DNA of 57,919 nt from Prochlorococcus marinus bv. HNLC2 (GCA_000218745.1 GL947595.1:151038-208956), one strand, 5' to 3'. Positions 1-10,714 are shown, counted from the stretch's first letter. Notes: generated from the sequence alone by a model not told the origin. Numbers and translations: made by a program.

Positions 1-1430
1 ATCTTTCTTCGGTAGGTAGTTGAAGTGTATAGCCCAAAGCACTCATACCCCTTGGAACTATAGAAATTTTTGCAACTTTTGAACCTCCCGGCATTAAGTG
101 ACCAACAATAGCATGTCCTACTTCATGGTAAGCAACAACTTTCTTTTCATCATCTTGCAGCACTCTACTTTTCTTTTCAAGTCCGGCTACTACTCTTTCA
201 ATAGCTTCACTTAGATCTTGTTGTTCTACACTTTTTCTATTAGCTCTTGCAGCTAATAGAGCTGCTTCATTAACCATGTTTGCTAGATCAGCTCCTGCAA
301 ATCCTGAGGTCGCTTGGGCTATCGATTCTAAGATCTATTTCGTCAGCTAATTTAACTTTTTTTGTATAAATTTCTAAGATAGTTTTTCTTCCTATTAGAT
401 CTGGTCTATCAACTAAAACTTGTCTATCAAATCTACCTGGTCTCAATAGTGCAGCATCCAAAACCTCAGGTTGGTTAGTGGCAGCCAAGACTATCACTGG
501 CTTGTCAGAGGCTGCGAAGCCATCCATTTCAGTAAGTAACTGGTTAAGTGTTTGTTCTCTCTCATCGTTACCACCTACAACACCCATTGATCCTGACCGA
601 CTCTTACCGATTGCATCCAATTCATCAATAAAAATTATGCATGGAGCCTTTTTCTTAGCTTGTTCAAATAAATCTCTTACTCTTGCTGCTCCTGCACCAA
701 CAAAGAGTTCCACAAATTCTGAACCAGAAATAATAAAGAAAGGTACCTCAGCTTCACCAGCTACGGCTTTTGAAAGGAGAGTTTTTCCTGTTCCTGGAGG
801 ACCAACTAATAAAACCCCTTTTGGAATTCTCGCTCCAATATCTGTATATCTTTCTGGCTTTTTGAGAAAATCGACAATCTCTGTTAATTCATCTTTTGCT
901 TCATCAACACCAGCAACATCATCAAAAGTAATTTTTGATTCATCATCAGGAACATACACTTTAGCTTTGCTTTTTGTAAAACTTAATGCTCCCTGAGCAC
1001 CTCCACCTCCCATACTTCTTCTTGCAAAGAACTGGAGAACTAAAATAAATATTAGGGGAGGAACTACCCAACTTAGAATTGTTGAGAAAATATTTGGTTT
1101 TTTGGGTGGTGCAGCTGCAAATTCGACTCCTTTATTTTCTAACCTTTGAGGCAGATCCATATCAAAAATAGGAGTTGTAGCCAATACAGAGGGTGCACCA
1201 TCCTCAGCTCCATTTAACTCATATCTAATTTGCTCTTGAGTAATATAAGCTCTTTTAACTTCACCATCATTTACTTGATCAATAAATAGAGAATATGGAA
1301 CTCTTGGTATTTGCATATTCTGATTAGGGAAGAGGCTACTAAATAAAAGTAGAGCACCTACACCTATAAGAATTATATTTACGATGCCAAAACGTCTATT
1401 TGGTTGATTATCGTCTTGTCTGATAGGCAT
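1..1430 (-). CDS. ftsH: ATP-dependent zinc metalloprotease FtsH (3' end outside window; frameshift)
   Basis: Membrane-anchored AAA+ protease that degrades damaged membrane proteins; in cyanobacteria the family includes the photosystem II D1 repair proteases. Seen: two N-terminal membrane segments (about residues 13-32 and 115-135), Walker A GPPGTGKT, Walker [12 protein letters not shown], the AAA second region of homology ending [10 protein letters not shown], and the zinc motif HEVGH encoded near 123-137. The frame breaks at about 328-331: the protein reads LADEIDL and then hits a stop, but dropping one base restores the expected [15 protein letters not shown], which runs on to the window edge. 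I regard this as one gene with a one-base insertion, probably a sequencing error. It lies downstream of ribD on the same strand, separated by about 120 bases. Confidence 0.93.
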
Positions 1431-1505
1431 TTTTCTAATTTAGGATGTTGTATTATCATAATCTATATAAGACAATTACGAAGCGAAATTTAGATTTTGG
1501 GTAAG

Positions 1506-1517
1506 AACCGTACGGTT
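1506..1517. promoter_or_regulatory. 12-base perfect palindrome upstream of ftsH
   Basis: The sequence AACCGTACGGTT is a perfect palindrome in the short spacer between the ribD stop and the ftsH start, on a very AT-rich background. It could be an operator for ftsH or part of a weak ribD terminator (the minus strand continues without a clear T-run). No regulator is assigned. Confidence 0.3.
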
Positions 1518-1549
1518 TTTCTTTGAAAAATACATAAACAGATCATCTT

Positions 1550-2639
1550 TTATAAGATATTTTTGATACAAATATCTTTATCAAGGAGCTGAATAGTACT
1601 TTTGCTGAGTATTTTTACTTCATCCATATCTTCAAAATGAAAATCTGCAAAAGGGGTCATTGAATTAACGCCACCCAAAATTTTAGGAGCTATAAATGTG
1701 ATTGTTTCTTGAATACAGCCATTTTTAATGGCTGAAGTAGCTAAGTCGGGGCCGCATTCCCACAAAATCTTATTAAATCCTCTTTCACCTAATAATTTAG
1801 ATAATAATTGTGGATTATCAGAAGGTATTTTTGCCAACTCTATACATCTTGGAATTTTATCTAAATTTTTTTCGTTGGCTGATGATTCAACATAAACAAT
1901 AAGAGTCTTTGCTACGTCGCAATTCCAAAGATTTCTTTCCAAAGGTAGATTTAAAGTCCTTGTAAAAACAACTCTTAAAGGCTCTGGAGATTTTCTGCTG
2001 CGACTTGTTAATAAAGGATTATCTTTTCTTAAAGTATTTCCTCCTACAATAATTGCATCAAACTCAGCTCTTATCGAATGTACCATTGACCTTGAATAAA
2101 TATCAGTAATCCACTGACTCTTTCCATTTTTTAAACCGATCCTGCCATCTATACTCATAGCCCACTTAAGTACTCCGTACGACTGACCTGTTAAATTTCT
2201 ATGAATAAAAGACCTATTTATTGAAATAGCTTCTTCTTCGCATAATCCTAAATTAACTTCTATCCCTGCTTCTCTTAGCTGATCAATCCCTTTGCCTGCA
2301 ACTCTTATATCAGGATCTTTAATAGATACAAAAACTTTTTTTAATCCAGAAGATATAATTCTTTTTACACAAGGAGGTGTTTTACCTTCATGGCAGCATG
2401 GTTCGAGATTTACATAAAGACTTCCTCCCTTGAGGATTTTTCTTCAAGTTATCAAAAGCCATTGCTTCTGCATGAGGTAATCCGGCCTTTAAATGAAAAC
2501 CTTCTGCTATTAATTCACCATTTTTGTCAAGAATAACTGCTCCCACCAAAGGATTAGGACTTGTTCTACCTTTGCCTAATAATGCTAAATCAATAGCTCT
2601 TCTCATCCACTTTAAATGGACATTACTATCAATATTCAT
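1550..2639 (-). CDS. ribD: Bifunctional riboflavin biosynthesis protein RibD (frameshift)
   Basis: Diaminohydroxyphosphoribosylaminopyrimidine deaminase and 5-amino-6-(5-phosphoribosylamino)uracil reductase, steps two and three of riboflavin synthesis. The N-terminal deaminase shows the zinc motif HAEAM and, after a frame change, EPCCHEGKTPPC. The reductase half carries SIDGRIGLKNGKSQWI and VGGNTLRKDNPLL. The frame breaks near 2424-2430: one extra G turns the expected PQGGSLYVNLEPCC into PQGRKSL and then a stop. With it removed the protein is about 362 residues, normal for RibD. It follows the DUF3122 gene by 13 bases, so the two are likely co-transcribed. ribF lies 5.5 kb away in this window, so the riboflavin genes are not clustered. 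Confidence 0.92.
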
Positions 2640-2652
2640 TCCACTATTTAGA

Positions 2653-3152
2653 TTAATTTAGAGATCTCCATTCTTTTACTAAAAAAGGAGGAACAGGTAA
2701 TTCTGAAAAGACCCCATCCAAAGATAGTCTCAATGGTCATTTTGAGAAATATCTTGTATGAGTTGCTCTAGATCAAATTCCGCTGCAGCTTGTCTACTAT
2801 CTTTAGCCAATTCATCATTTAGTAAAGTTTTATCAGTTAAAAGCCATTCTTTTCTGCCTGACTCTACTTTTAAATTAAGTGGATGATCTATCCTTAAACT
2901 ACCAGGATAACCAATGACCCTTAAGATTAATTTATCGTCATTATAAGGTGATTTATAAGCAACCAATTGCCATGTTTCATAATCTAAGTCTCTAAGAAAC
3001 TCACTACTTGCATTTATCATTTCACTATTAATTTCAGTTTCTGCTATTTCTGCTGAAACTTGAATGGGAGCTAAAACAAATAAAACCATTAAAAAGCTTA
3101 ATAGAAGTCTTTTAACGGAGAATTTATTTATTAAGTTTGTAATTTTCTTCAT
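2653..3152 (-). CDS. DUF3122 family exported protein (frameshift near C-terminus)
   Basis: A cyanobacterial protein of unknown function. Seen: a signal-peptide-like N-terminus (KRLLLSFLMVLFVLAPIQVSA) followed by a compact domain including VIGYPGSLRIDHPLNL and EFDLEQLIQDISQ. The frame ends prematurely at DISQNDH; adding one base near 2735 restores DPLRLSLDGVFSELPVPPFL and a final KEWRSLN stop at 2653, a typical DUF3122 end. I chose the start at MKKITNL (3152), which overlaps the upstream small gene by 29 bases, rather than an in-frame ATG further upstream that lies deeper inside that gene. It probably acts in the periplasm or thylakoid lumen. Confidence 0.8.
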
Positions 3153-3378
3153 TTTCTGAATCCATAAGAGCATCAAGAGTTACTGCGGATCTAACAAGTG
3201 ACTGATATTTCTTCAAGATTTTACGATTTCTTTCAATAACTTTTGAGAAATTGATCGTTTCATCACTAGGATAATTTGAAGTTAATTCGTTAGAATTTTC
3301 TTCTATCAACTCAAGATTAGCTTCTTTATTTATTAAAGCTATTAAGAGTTCATGCAATCGTTTTCTTCTATCAGACAA
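3124..3378 (-). CDS. Small uncharacterised cyanobacterial protein (84 aa)
   Basis: An 84-residue soluble, charged and mainly helical protein starting MSDRRKRLHELLIAL and ending NEENYKLNK. I do not recognise a family. It opens the run unknown - DUF3122 - ribD - ftsH, and its stop overlaps the start of the DUF3122 gene, which supports translational coupling. It diverges from cobL, and the 89-base spacer between them should hold promoters for both directions. Confidence 0.6.
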   Translation of the reverse strand: MSDRRKRLHELLIALINKEANLELIEENSNELTSNYPSDETINFSKVIERNRKILKKYQSLVRSAVTLDALMDSENEENYKLNK

Positions 3379-3467
3379 AAAGTCACTTTATAAATCACTC
3401 GCTTAATAATAGGATAATTTATACACTCATACAAATTTAAGAGTCTAAATCTGAAAATGGAACTTTT

Positions 3468-4748
3468 ATGAAAGTAAAAAACAGAAAGATTCATGTAGTA
3501 GGGATAAATTCTTATGACTTTGAAGAATTATCATCAAGTGTTAAATCACTTTTAAGAAATATTGAAAATATAGCCATCCCTCAGTCTTATTTTGATCAAA
3601 TAAATATTTGGTTCAATAAATCGGAAAATTGTAAAAAGAAACTTTTTTCCTCAGGTAGTAATAATGATCTAATAAAGTGGTTAGAAAACAATAAAAGTGA
3701 TGTAGTCCTAATATCACGGGGTGATCCATTATGGTTTGGAATAGGAAGAGTCCTTCTAGATCATTTTCCTAAAGAGGAATTATTGTTTTATCCCTCTATG
3801 ACTTGTGTTCAACTTGCCTTTAGAAAATTAAAAAAACCTTGGCAAAGCGTAAAATGCATAAGTATTCATGGTAGAGAAACAGATGAACTGATAAAGGCAA
3901 TAAAATCTCGAGCGCATAATTTAGCAATTATTCCAGACCCTAAAAAAAATAATCTTGAATTAATTAGAAGAAATCTTTTAGAACTGCAACTAGATAATTT
4001 TTATGAAATTTGGATATGCGAAGAACTTGGATTTAAAGGAGAAAAATTAACAGCTTTAAAAACAAATGAAGAATTACCAAAAGATATTTCTGATTTGCAC
4101 ATTATTATTTTAACCAAAAAAGAAGTCTTCAATTACAAAGATACTTACCCCTTATTTGGTATTGATGATTCTTTATTCAAAACTTTTAATGACAGGCCAA
4201 ACTTATTAACAAAAAAGGAAATTAGAATTCAAATACTTGCAGATTTAGAACTGCCTGAAAATGGAGTGATTTGGGATATTGGTGCTGGTAGTGGAACTAT
4301 TGGCTTGGAGGCATTAAAGCTTAGACCACAATTAAAACTTTATTCTATTGATAAAAGATTTGGAACAAAAGAAATTATTTCAGAAAATGCTCGAAGAATT
4401 GACGTTAAGCCAGAGCAAATTCAGGAAAAGGATATAAAAGAATTTATTGAAATAAATCTAAGTGATACTTTTAAAATTCCCAATAGGGTTGTTATTGGAG
4501 GATGTAATAAAGAAACCAAAATTTATATTATAAAAAAATTATCAAACAATATGGTGAAGGGAGATATCTTCGTGCTTCCCTTAATAACTTTGGAAATACT
4601 TCAAGAAATTAAATCTATTTTTATAGAATTAAATTTTCAAATTAACATTACACTTGTGCAGATACAAAAAGGGTTATCTATTGCAGAAGGGACAAGATTT
4701 GAACCAAATAACCCAGTTTTTATAATAAAAGCGAAGAAAATTAATTAA
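3468..4748 (+). CDS. cobL: Precorrin-6Y C5,15-methyltransferase (decarboxylating) CobL
   Basis: Fusion of the CbiE and CbiT activities: it methylates precorrin-6 at C5 and C15 and decarboxylates the acetate side chain in cobalamin (pseudocobalamin in picocyanobacteria) synthesis. The N-terminal tetrapyrrole methylase part shows VVLISRGDPLWFGIGR. The C-terminal CbiT part shows the SAM-binding WDIGAGSGTIGLEAL around residues 268-282. At 426 residues it is the usual length of the fused enzyme. It stands alone on the plus strand and converges on nadK with only 7 bases between the stops. cobD/cbiB of the same pathway lies at 50.5 kb. Confidence 0.93.
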   Translation: MKVKNRKIHVVGINSYDFEELSSSVKSLLRNIENIAIPQSYFDQINIWFNKSENCKKKLFSSGSNNDLIKWLENNKSDVVLISRGDPLWFGIGRVLLDHFPKEELLFYPSMTCVQLAFRKLKKPWQSVKCISIHGRETDELIKAIKSRAHNLAIIPDPKKNNLELIRRNLLELQLDNFYEIWICEELGFKGEKLTALKTNEELPKDISDLHIIILTKKEVFNYKDTYPLFGIDDSLFKTFNDRPNLLTKKEIRIQILADLELPENGVIWDIGAGSGTIGLEALKLRPQLKLYSIDKRFGTKEIISENARRIDVKPEQIQEKDIKEFIEINLSDTFKIPNRVVIGGCNKETKIYIIKKLSNNMVKGDIFVLPLITLEILQEIKSIFIELNFQINITLVQIQKGLSIAEGTRFEPNNPVFIIKAKKIN

Positions 4749-4755
4749 TAACTAT

Positions 4756-5667
4756 TTATTCCTTATCAGGTTTTGCTACATGAGGTAATCCCCAACCTAA
4801 TTTATTTCTTAGAACTTGGAAAAATTCATGTTCTTCTAGTCTTATAAATTTTACTGGGTGACTACTTTTTCTTATTAAAACTCTATCTTCTGGCCATATA
4901 TAACATCCAGCATTACCATCAACCACCATTATTAATCTTTCAGGTGTAGCAGGAAAAACCGTAACAGGTTCAGAATCATTAAATACTAAAGCTCTGGAAG
5001 CTAATGAATGAGGAGCAATTGGAGTTAATTGAACCACTGGGCAATCTGGAGTTATTACTGGCCCTCCAGCACTAAGCGAATAAGCAGTTGAACCAGTTGG
5101 AGTGGATAATATAACTCCATCAGCTGATATATCAACAGGTGCATGTCTTCCAATTGATATTTCAAAGTGGCACATACTCGTCAAAGGTTCTCTATGCAAG
5201 GCCATTTCATTAAGACAAAGAGACTCCCATCGTCTTTGATCATTTCTCATAACGCTAATTATCAAACTCTTCCTTTCTTCAATTTCCCAATCCCCTTTAA
5301 TTAATTTATCAATTGCATCTTCTAAGTTCGCTAAATATGCTTCAGCTAAAAAGCCAAGATGACCAGTATTTATTGTAAGAATTGGAATACTTGCAGGAGC
5401 TGTTTGCCTCGCAGCAGATAAAACCGTTCCATCTCCACCAAGAACAATTGCAAATTCAATTGATGAATTAAAAACTTCTGGGACGCAAGTAGAATATCCT
5501 AGTGGTCTCATATGCTGATCTGGGTTGGCAAACCCAACCATACCTCCAGAGCTACTAACTCTTAAAACTTCATAACCAGAATTTTCCAACTTCTGTTGGA
5601 CTGAAACAGCCGTCTTTACAGCTAATTCTTTCGCATCATTGACGATTAGGCCAGCTCTTCGCACCAA
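4756..5667 (-). CDS. nadK: NAD kinase
   Basis: Phosphorylates NAD to NADP using ATP or polyphosphate. Visible signatures are the GGDG motif ([14 protein letters not shown]), GHLGFLAE, the NE motif ([10 protein letters not shown]) and the nucleotide-binding [20 protein letters not shown]. It is 303 residues long, normal for bacterial NadK. The first codon is TTG with a GTG directly after it, so the start could shift by one codon. pheS lies downstream of other minus-strand sequence at 5741 and is transcribed toward this gene, so pheS-nadK may share a transcript. Confidence 0.95.
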   Translation of the reverse strand: MVRRAGLIVNDAKELAVKTAVSVQQKLENSGYEVLRVSSSGGMVGFANPDQHMRPLGYSTCVPEVFNSSIEFAIVLGGDGTVLSAARQTAPASIPILTINTGHLGFLAEAYLANLEDAIDKLIKGDWEIEERKSLIISVMRNDQRRWESLCLNEMALHREPLTSMCHFEISIGRHAPVDISADGVILSTPTGSTAYSLSAGGPVITPDCPVVQLTPIAPHSLASRALVFNDSEPVTVFPATPERLIMVVDGNAGCYIWPEDRVLIRKSSHPVKFIRLEEHEFFQVLRNKLGWGLPHVAKPDKE

Positions 5668-5740
5668 TCGAGGAAAATATTACTATTACACTCTAAACTA
5701 AATTGTTGTATAAAAGCTAATTTCTAAAGTTTTTAGTTTA

Positions 5741-6748
5741 CTAAAATTGCTCAAGAAACCTTAAATCATTTGTATAAAATTTTCTTATATCATCAATTTG
5801 ATGTCTAACCATACAAAATCTTTCAACCCCGAGTCCTGCAGCAAATCCTGTCCATTTTTCAGAATCGATTCCCAATTTATCAAGAACCATAGGATCTACC
5901 ATCCCACAACCCATAACTTCTAGCCATTTACCTTTCCATTTAACATCAACTTCTGCAGATGGTTCAGTAAAAGGAAAATAACTAGCTCTGAATCTAACGG
6001 GTAAATCTCCAAAGAAAGTCTTCAAAAATGTTAAAACTGTGCCCCTCAAATGACTAAAATTTATTCCTTCATCAATACACAAAACTTCTACTTGATTAAA
6101 GACTGGGGAGTGAGTTGCATCAACAGCATCTCTTCTATAAACCCTCCCAGGAGCAATAATCCTTACTGGAGGTGGATTATTCTCAAGAAATCTTATTTGA
6201 ACAGGTGATGTATGCGTTCTTAAAAGAAAATTATCTTTTAAGTAAAAAGTATCTTGCATATCTCTAGCTGGATGATTTTCAGGAATATTTAGTGATTCAA
6301 AGTTATAAAAATCGCTTTCTATCTCTGGTCCATTTTCAACTGTGTAACCCAAACCACAAAAAATATCAACTATTTCATCTTGAGTAGAAATCAAAGGATG
6401 TTTATTTCCAGTGGGGTTTCCAACCGAGGGTATAGTTATATCAATTTTCTCATTAGCAATTTTTATTTCAAGAGCATTATTTATTAATTCCTCTTTTCTA
6501 GAGTTTATTTTTTCTAATAAATTACTTTTTAGAATATTTGCTTTTTGGCCAATCAAGGGTCTTTGAGTATTATTCAGTTTTCCCATGTTCTTAAGAATGC
6601 TTGATAATTTACCTTTCTTACCTAAAAGTGAAATTCTCAGATTTTCTAGTTCTTTATCATCATCAATATTTTGGATTGTTTCATAAGCAGAATTGGAAAG
6701 CTGCTCTAACTCTTTCTCGATTTGATTTAAAGATGCAATGTCACTCAC
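5741..6748 (-). CDS. pheS: Phenylalanine-tRNA ligase alpha subunit
   Basis: Catalytic subunit of the alpha2-beta2 PheRS, charging tRNA-Phe. The N-terminal ~85 residues form the charged coiled-coil arm. The catalytic core shows [25 protein letters not shown], the class II motif 2 area ([20 protein letters not shown]) and the motif 3 area ([18 protein letters not shown]). It is 335 residues, the standard length. The start codon is GTG. It diverges from surE, with 68 bases between them. pheT is not in this window, so the two subunits are encoded apart, as is common in cyanobacteria. Confidence 0.96.
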   Translation of the reverse strand: MSDIASLNQIEKELEQLSNSAYETIQNIDDDKELENLRISLLGKKGKLSSILKNMGKLNNTQRPLIGQKANILKSNLLEKINSRKEELINNALEIKIANEKIDITIPSVGNPTGNKHPLISTQDEIVDIFCGLGYTVENGPEIESDFYNFESLNIPENHPARDMQDTFYLKDNFLLRTHTSPVQIRFLENNPPPVRIIAPGRVYRRDAVDATHSPVFNQVEVLCIDEGINFSHLRGTVLTFLKTFFGDLPVRFRASYFPFTEPSAEVDVKWKGKWLEVMGCGMVDPMVLDKLGIDSEKWTGFAAGLGVERFCMVRHQIDDIRKFYTNDLRFLEQF

Positions 6749-6816
6749 TGATATAGTTAAATTAAGTATTGATTTATTTTACTTAACCATAGACCATATT
6801 AAAAATCTATTTCTAA

Positions 6817-7611
6817 ATGGAATCATTAAATATTTTAATTAGTAACGATGATGGTATTTTTGCTGATGGTATAAGATCACTTGCTAAAACAGCATTACTA
6901 AGAGGTCATAAAGTTACAGTAGTATGTCCTGATCAAGAGAGATCGGCTACAGGACATGGTCTAACATTACAATCACCTATAAGAGTTGAAAGGGCAGATG
7001 AGTTATTTGAAGATGGCATTCAAGCTTGGGGGTGTTCAGGGACCCCTGCTGATTGTGTCAAGCTTGCTTTGTCTGAATTAATTAAAAAAAAGCCTGATTT
7101 AGTAATTTCTGGGGTTAATCAAGGTCCTAATTTAGGCACTGATATTTTTTGTTCAGGTACTGTAGCAGCTGCGATGGAAGGTACTTTAGAAAATATCCCC
7201 TCAATGGCTGTAAGTCTCGCTAGCTTCAAGTGGAGAAATTTTGAATTTGCAAGTAAAATTTCATTAAAAATTGCAGAACAAGCATTATGCAATAATTGGC
7301 CAAAATCATTATTACTAAATTTAAATGTTCCCCCTTGCGAAGAAAATAATATTCTTGGGGGATCTTGGACTAGATTATCAATAAGAAAATACAAAAACCA
7401 ATTTACAAAGAGAGAAGATCCCAGAGGAGATATTTATTATTGGTTAGCTGGAGAAGCAGTTCTGGATTTAAATTCAAAAGGGTATGGTCCTAAAAATTGG
7501 CCAAGTGACGTCTCTCAAATTGAAAAAAGTAAGTTATCTCTTACCCCAATTGAACCTGATTTGTTTTGGAGAGATGGTTTAGATCAACTTCCTGATATTC
7601 AATTACTATAA
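6817..7611 (+). CDS. surE: 5'/3'-nucleotidase SurE
   Basis: Metal-dependent phosphatase acting on nucleoside monophosphates (and exopolyphosphate in some bacteria). Signatures: the N-terminal metal site [14 protein letters not shown] with the two adjacent aspartates, and [20 protein letters not shown] containing the conserved asparagine and glycine-rich loop. It is 264 residues, normal for the family. Its last 13 bases overlap the end of the convergent DUF3611 gene. Confidence 0.94.
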   Translation: MESLNILISNDDGIFADGIRSLAKTALLRGHKVTVVCPDQERSATGHGLTLQSPIRVERADELFEDGIQAWGCSGTPADCVKLALSELIKKKPDLVISGVNQGPNLGTDIFCSGTVAAAMEGTLENIPSMAVSLASFKWRNFEFASKISLKIAEQALCNNWPKSLLLNLNVPPCEENNILGGSWTRLSIRKYKNQFTKREDPRGDIYYWLAGEAVLDLNSKGYGPKNWPSDVSQIEKSKLSLTPIEPDLFWRDGLDQLPDIQLL

Positions 7612-8138
7612 ATTCTTCTTAACAACCAAAGTGAGAAGCATAAGCCAATAAAATGAGCAGCGATTACTTGTGTATTACTTAATACTGACAATATCTCTAA
7701 ACCTGTTATCGCTACATCAGAGCTAGTTGCAATAGCAATACCTTGAGTTTGCGTTGATGCTTGAATAAATAGCGCTCCCATTAAGGCCTGATATCCTACT
7801 AGCCCAAAAAGAATACCCAATAAATCATTTACAATGCCTCTTTTAATTAACCTACTTGTTTGCCCCCTTGACGGTCTTGCATTGCTACTAATTGCCCTTC
7901 CTGTTCTTACGATAAGCCAGCCTTGCCAAAGACTAAAAAATAATAATATTAAAGAAATTGATGTTAGTGATAATCCTGGCGCCAATCCAAGTTGACCTTC
8001 GCTATCATTACTTACAAAATTTGAAAAAAGTAAAACAGCGGTAACTACAACACTTAAGATAGATTGAATCCAAAATCTTATCCATCCTATCCTTCTCATT
8101 CCAAATGAAAGTAATTGAAAATCTATTTTATTAACCAT
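7599..8138 (-). CDS. DUF3611 family membrane protein
   Basis: A 179-residue integral membrane protein of the cyanobacterial/plastid DUF3611 type. It begins with a short basic stretch ([14 protein letters not shown]) followed by a hydrophobic helix. A second segment ([21 protein letters not shown]) follows, then an arginine-containing loop ([14 protein letters not shown]), and two more membrane segments near the C-terminus. Function unknown; plant members sit in the chloroplast envelope or thylakoid. It overlaps the end of surE by 13 bases tail to tail and diverges from ribF, so the two share a spacer of only 29 bases. Confidence 0.82.
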   Translation of the reverse strand: MVNKIDFQLLSFGMRRIGWIRFWIQSILSVVVTAVLLFSNFVSNDSEGQLGLAPGLSLTSISLILLFFSLWQGWLIVRTGRAISSNARPSRGQTSRLIKRGIVNDLLGILFGLVGYQALMGALFIQASTQTQGIAIATSSDVAITGLEILSVLSNTQVIAAHFIGLCFSLWLLRRIYSN

Positions 8139-8167
8139 TCATTCGTTTTTGAATCTCTTATTCAAAT

Positions 8168-9124
8168 TTGCCATCAAAGTTGCATAATTGCACGTTTATT
8201 GTGATCTCATTATTAACTCCATCCGAAATCAAAGAACCAACATCCTTAGCTATTGGCAGCTTTGATGGTTTGCATGAAGGTCATAGAACATTAATAAAAA
8301 GTGTTGTAAATGAATATGAATACACCCCGACAATCGCAAGTTTCTGGCCCCATCCAAGAGAAATTCTTTATAAGGAAACAAGACTAAGGCTAGACTTACC
8401 CTCAGAGAAACTTCCTTTACTTGAAAATCTAGGAATTAAACAATTGGTTTTAATTCCATTTGATTTGGAGTTATCTAGATTAAGTGCAGAAGAATTTATA
8501 AATAATATTCTTATAAATCAACTCCAAGCAAGAACTATTTCAGTTGGTGAAAACTTTAGATTTGGTTATAAAAGACGCGGTGATATTAATACAATTAAAA
8601 ATTCTATAAAAAACAAAAATATAAAACTAAATATTGTCCCACTTTTAGAAGACCAAGAAGGAAGAATAAGTAGCAGCAGAGTAAGGAATTTACTTTTACA
8701 AAGTGACTTAGTAAAAGCCAAAGACCTTTTAAAAAGGCCATATAGTTTTTCAGGGAAAGTTGTCAAAGGTAAAGGTATTGGAAAAAAGATAGGATTTCCA
8801 ACAGCTAATCTTCAAATTGACGGTAGGAAATTCTTACCAGGCGAAGGAGTATACGCTGCATGGACTAAGGAAATTAACTCTGGTATTAAGTTTCCATCCG
8901 TAATGAATCTTGGACCACAACCTACAATTAATCCTTTATCACCCTCTGCGGTTGAAGTACATATTATTGACAAAAATATCAATTTATATGATTTAGAATT
9001 ATTTGTTGAACCTATACAAATGATAAGAACTCAAATAAAATTTTCTAATATGGAAGAATTATCAAATCAGATTTCAAAAGATAAAGAATTAGCAAAAACA
9101 ATCTTGCAAGAAATTAATAATTGA
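8168..9124 (+). CDS. ribF: Bifunctional riboflavin kinase / FAD synthetase
   Basis: Makes FMN from riboflavin and then FAD from FMN. The N-terminal FMN adenylyltransferase has the HxGH-type motif GSFDGLHEGH and RISSSRVRNLL. The C-terminal flavokinase has GKGIGKKIGFPTANL and a following VEVHI. It is about 318 residues. The ATG at 8168 gives an N-terminus a little longer than most; a GTG about 11 codons later (before ISLLTPSEI) is an alternative start. thiE begins 4 bases after its stop, so ribF, thiE and thiS form one cofactor-synthesis operon. Confidence 0.93.
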   Translation: MPSKLHNCTFIVISLLTPSEIKEPTSLAIGSFDGLHEGHRTLIKSVVNEYEYTPTIASFWPHPREILYKETRLRLDLPSEKLPLLENLGIKQLVLIPFDLELSRLSAEEFINNILINQLQARTISVGENFRFGYKRRGDINTIKNSIKNKNIKLNIVPLLEDQEGRISSSRVRNLLLQSDLVKAKDLLKRPYSFSGKVVKGKGIGKKIGFPTANLQIDGRKFLPGEGVYAAWTKEINSGIKFPSVMNLGPQPTINPLSPSAVEVHIIDKNINLYDLELFVEPIQMIRTQIKFSNMEELSNQISKDKELAKTILQEINN

Positions 9125-9128
9125 AACC

Positions 9129-10181
9129 ATGAGAAATAACCAAAATCAAAAAGATGACTTGAGAATTGCCCAAATAATTGATGCTAATCTTGATAGAGCT
9201 AGAGAAGGATTAAGAGTTTTAGAGGATTGGGCTAGATATGGTTTAGATCGAGTCGATATTGTGAAAAAGATAAAAGACTTTAGGCAAATACTTGGCAGTC
9301 ATCATTTAGATTATTACAAAAAAGCAAGAAACTATACGGAAGATAAGTGCAATGGTCTAAATCATCCAGAACAATTTAAAAGAATTTATACAGAAAACAT
9401 CATAAGTTCAAATTCAAGCAGGATTCAAGAAGCTCTTAGAGTTTTAGAAGAATTTTCAAGAAATAATAATTATGAGCTCTCAAAAGCAGCTTCTTTGATT
9501 CGTTATGAGATTTACAGCTTAGAAATTGAGCTTCTAAATCTAACATGCAATAAAAATTTAAATGAAATTCTTATTAAGAATAATTTATATTTAATAACTA
9601 ATGAAAAACCGGATTTAATTGTAGATATTGAAAATCTTCTTATTGGGGGAGTGAAAATCATTCAACATAGATTTAAAGAGACAGATGATTCAAACAACCT
9701 TAAAACAGCAAAAATTATTAGAAAATTATGTAAAGAACACGGAGCCATTTTTATTGTTAATGACAGGCTCGATATTGCACTTGCATCTGAAGCGGATGGA
9801 GTCCATCTTGGGCAGAATGATTTAGATTTGATATCAGCAAGAAAAATACTTGGATTCTCAAAAATAATTGGAATATCTGCTAATAATGAGCAAGATATAA
9901 AACAGGCCATACAGAATGGATGCGATTATTTAGGCATTGGACCAGTTTTTAAAACAAATACCAAAAAAAATAAAAAACCTTTAGGAATTGATCACATTAA
10001 AAAATTAACAAAAGATATAAAAATCCCTTGGTATGCAATCGGAGGGATTAAAAATGAAAATATTCCAAAATTAAAGTCTAATAATATTAAAAAAGTAGCT
10101 ATTGTCTCAGAAATTATGAATCATGAAAATCCTAAAAATAAAGCTATGATAATTTTAAAAAGTTTAAACCATGAAAATTAA
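9129..10181 (+). CDS. thiE: Thiamine-phosphate synthase with cyanobacterial N-terminal domain
   Basis: Joins HMP-pyrophosphate and thiazole phosphate to give thiamine phosphate. The C-terminal ~210 residues are the TIM-barrel enzyme: QHRFKETDD, IVNDRLDIALASEADGVHLGQ, the phosphate-binding GIGPVFKTNTK and WYAIGGI. The first ~125 residues (IDANLDRAREGLRVLEDWAR and a second related stretch SRIQEALRVLEEF) are the additional domain found in cyanobacterial ThiE proteins. The 350-residue length matches this fused form. The end overlaps thiS by 11 bases, consistent with translational coupling. Confidence 0.94.
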   Translation: MRNNQNQKDDLRIAQIIDANLDRAREGLRVLEDWARYGLDRVDIVKKIKDFRQILGSHHLDYYKKARNYTEDKCNGLNHPEQFKRIYTENIISSNSSRIQEALRVLEEFSRNNNYELSKAASLIRYEIYSLEIELLNLTCNKNLNEILIKNNLYLITNEKPDLIVDIENLLIGGVKIIQHRFKETDDSNNLKTAKIIRKLCKEHGAIFIVNDRLDIALASEADGVHLGQNDLDLISARKILGFSKIIGISANNEQDIKQAIQNGCDYLGIGPVFKTNTKKNKKPLGIDHIKKLTKDIKIPWYAIGGIKNENIPKLKSNNIKKVAIVSEIMNHENPKNKAMIILKSLNHEN

Positions 10182-10380
10182 AGTTAATGGTGAAGAAAAA
10201 TTTATTAATAATTCAAATAAAGAATTCACTCTAACTGAAACTTTAATTCAATTAGGATATAAAAATAATACTATAATTGTTGAATTGAATAATTTAATTA
10301 TTAATAATCAATCTTGGCAAGAAAACAAGGTAAAAGATGGAGATAAGTTAGAAATAGTTTCCATTGTTGGTGGTGGATAA
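10171..10380 (+). CDS. thiS: Sulfur carrier protein ThiS
   Basis: A small ubiquitin-like protein that carries sulfur as a C-terminal thiocarboxylate for thiazole formation in thiamine synthesis. It has 69 residues, a beta-grasp pattern starting MKIKVNGEE, and the diagnostic di-glycine tail (EIVSIVGGG). It starts inside the end of thiE. The terminal glycines are what ThiF/MoeB-type enzymes adenylate. Confidence 0.93.
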   Translation: MKIKVNGEEKFINNSNKEFTLTETLIQLGYKNNTIIVELNNLIINNQSWQENKVKDGDKLEIVSIVGGG

Positions 10381-10546
10381 ATTTTTAATTAAATATTCAA
10401 TATTGACGATAAAATCAATTAATTAAAATGTTTTAAAGAATACAGTAAAGAGCACAAATATCTTCATAATTTTTTAACCTAATTCCTGAAACATTTAATC
10501 AAAAAAATTTTTTTCATTTTATATTCATAATACTTTACATGTAAAA

Positions 10547-10714
10547 ATGGAAAAAGATTTAAAACAAAATCCTAGATCAATGAAGTGGGAGCGAAATGGA
10601 GAATTAGCTTCTAAAGATCTATCAGATCTAATTGATAGGTTGAAAAATGTTGAGAATGAATGTAATTCATCTGAATTATCTAGATTAAGTACCAAATCTG
10701 ACAACATAGATTAA
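10547..10714 (+). CDS. Small hypothetical protein (55 aa)
   Basis: An ATG-initiated frame of 55 codons, MEKDLKQNPRSMKWERNGEL to TKSDNID, highly charged, with a predicted helical middle (DLSDLIDRLKNVENE). The composition and helix pattern look like a real protein, and it fills a gap that would otherwise be empty on the same strand as thiS. I do not recognise a family. A 166-base spacer separates it from thiS, so it likely has its own promoter. Confidence 0.55.
   Translation: MEKDLKQNPRSMKWERNGELASKDLSDLIDRLKNVENECNSSELSRLSTKSDNID

Noticed and set aside
10381-10430. Terminator after thiS
   Set aside because: The A/T-only inverted repeat (ATTTTAATTAA with TTAATTAAAAT, about 25 bases apart) has no G/C pairs and a long loop, so I could not support it.
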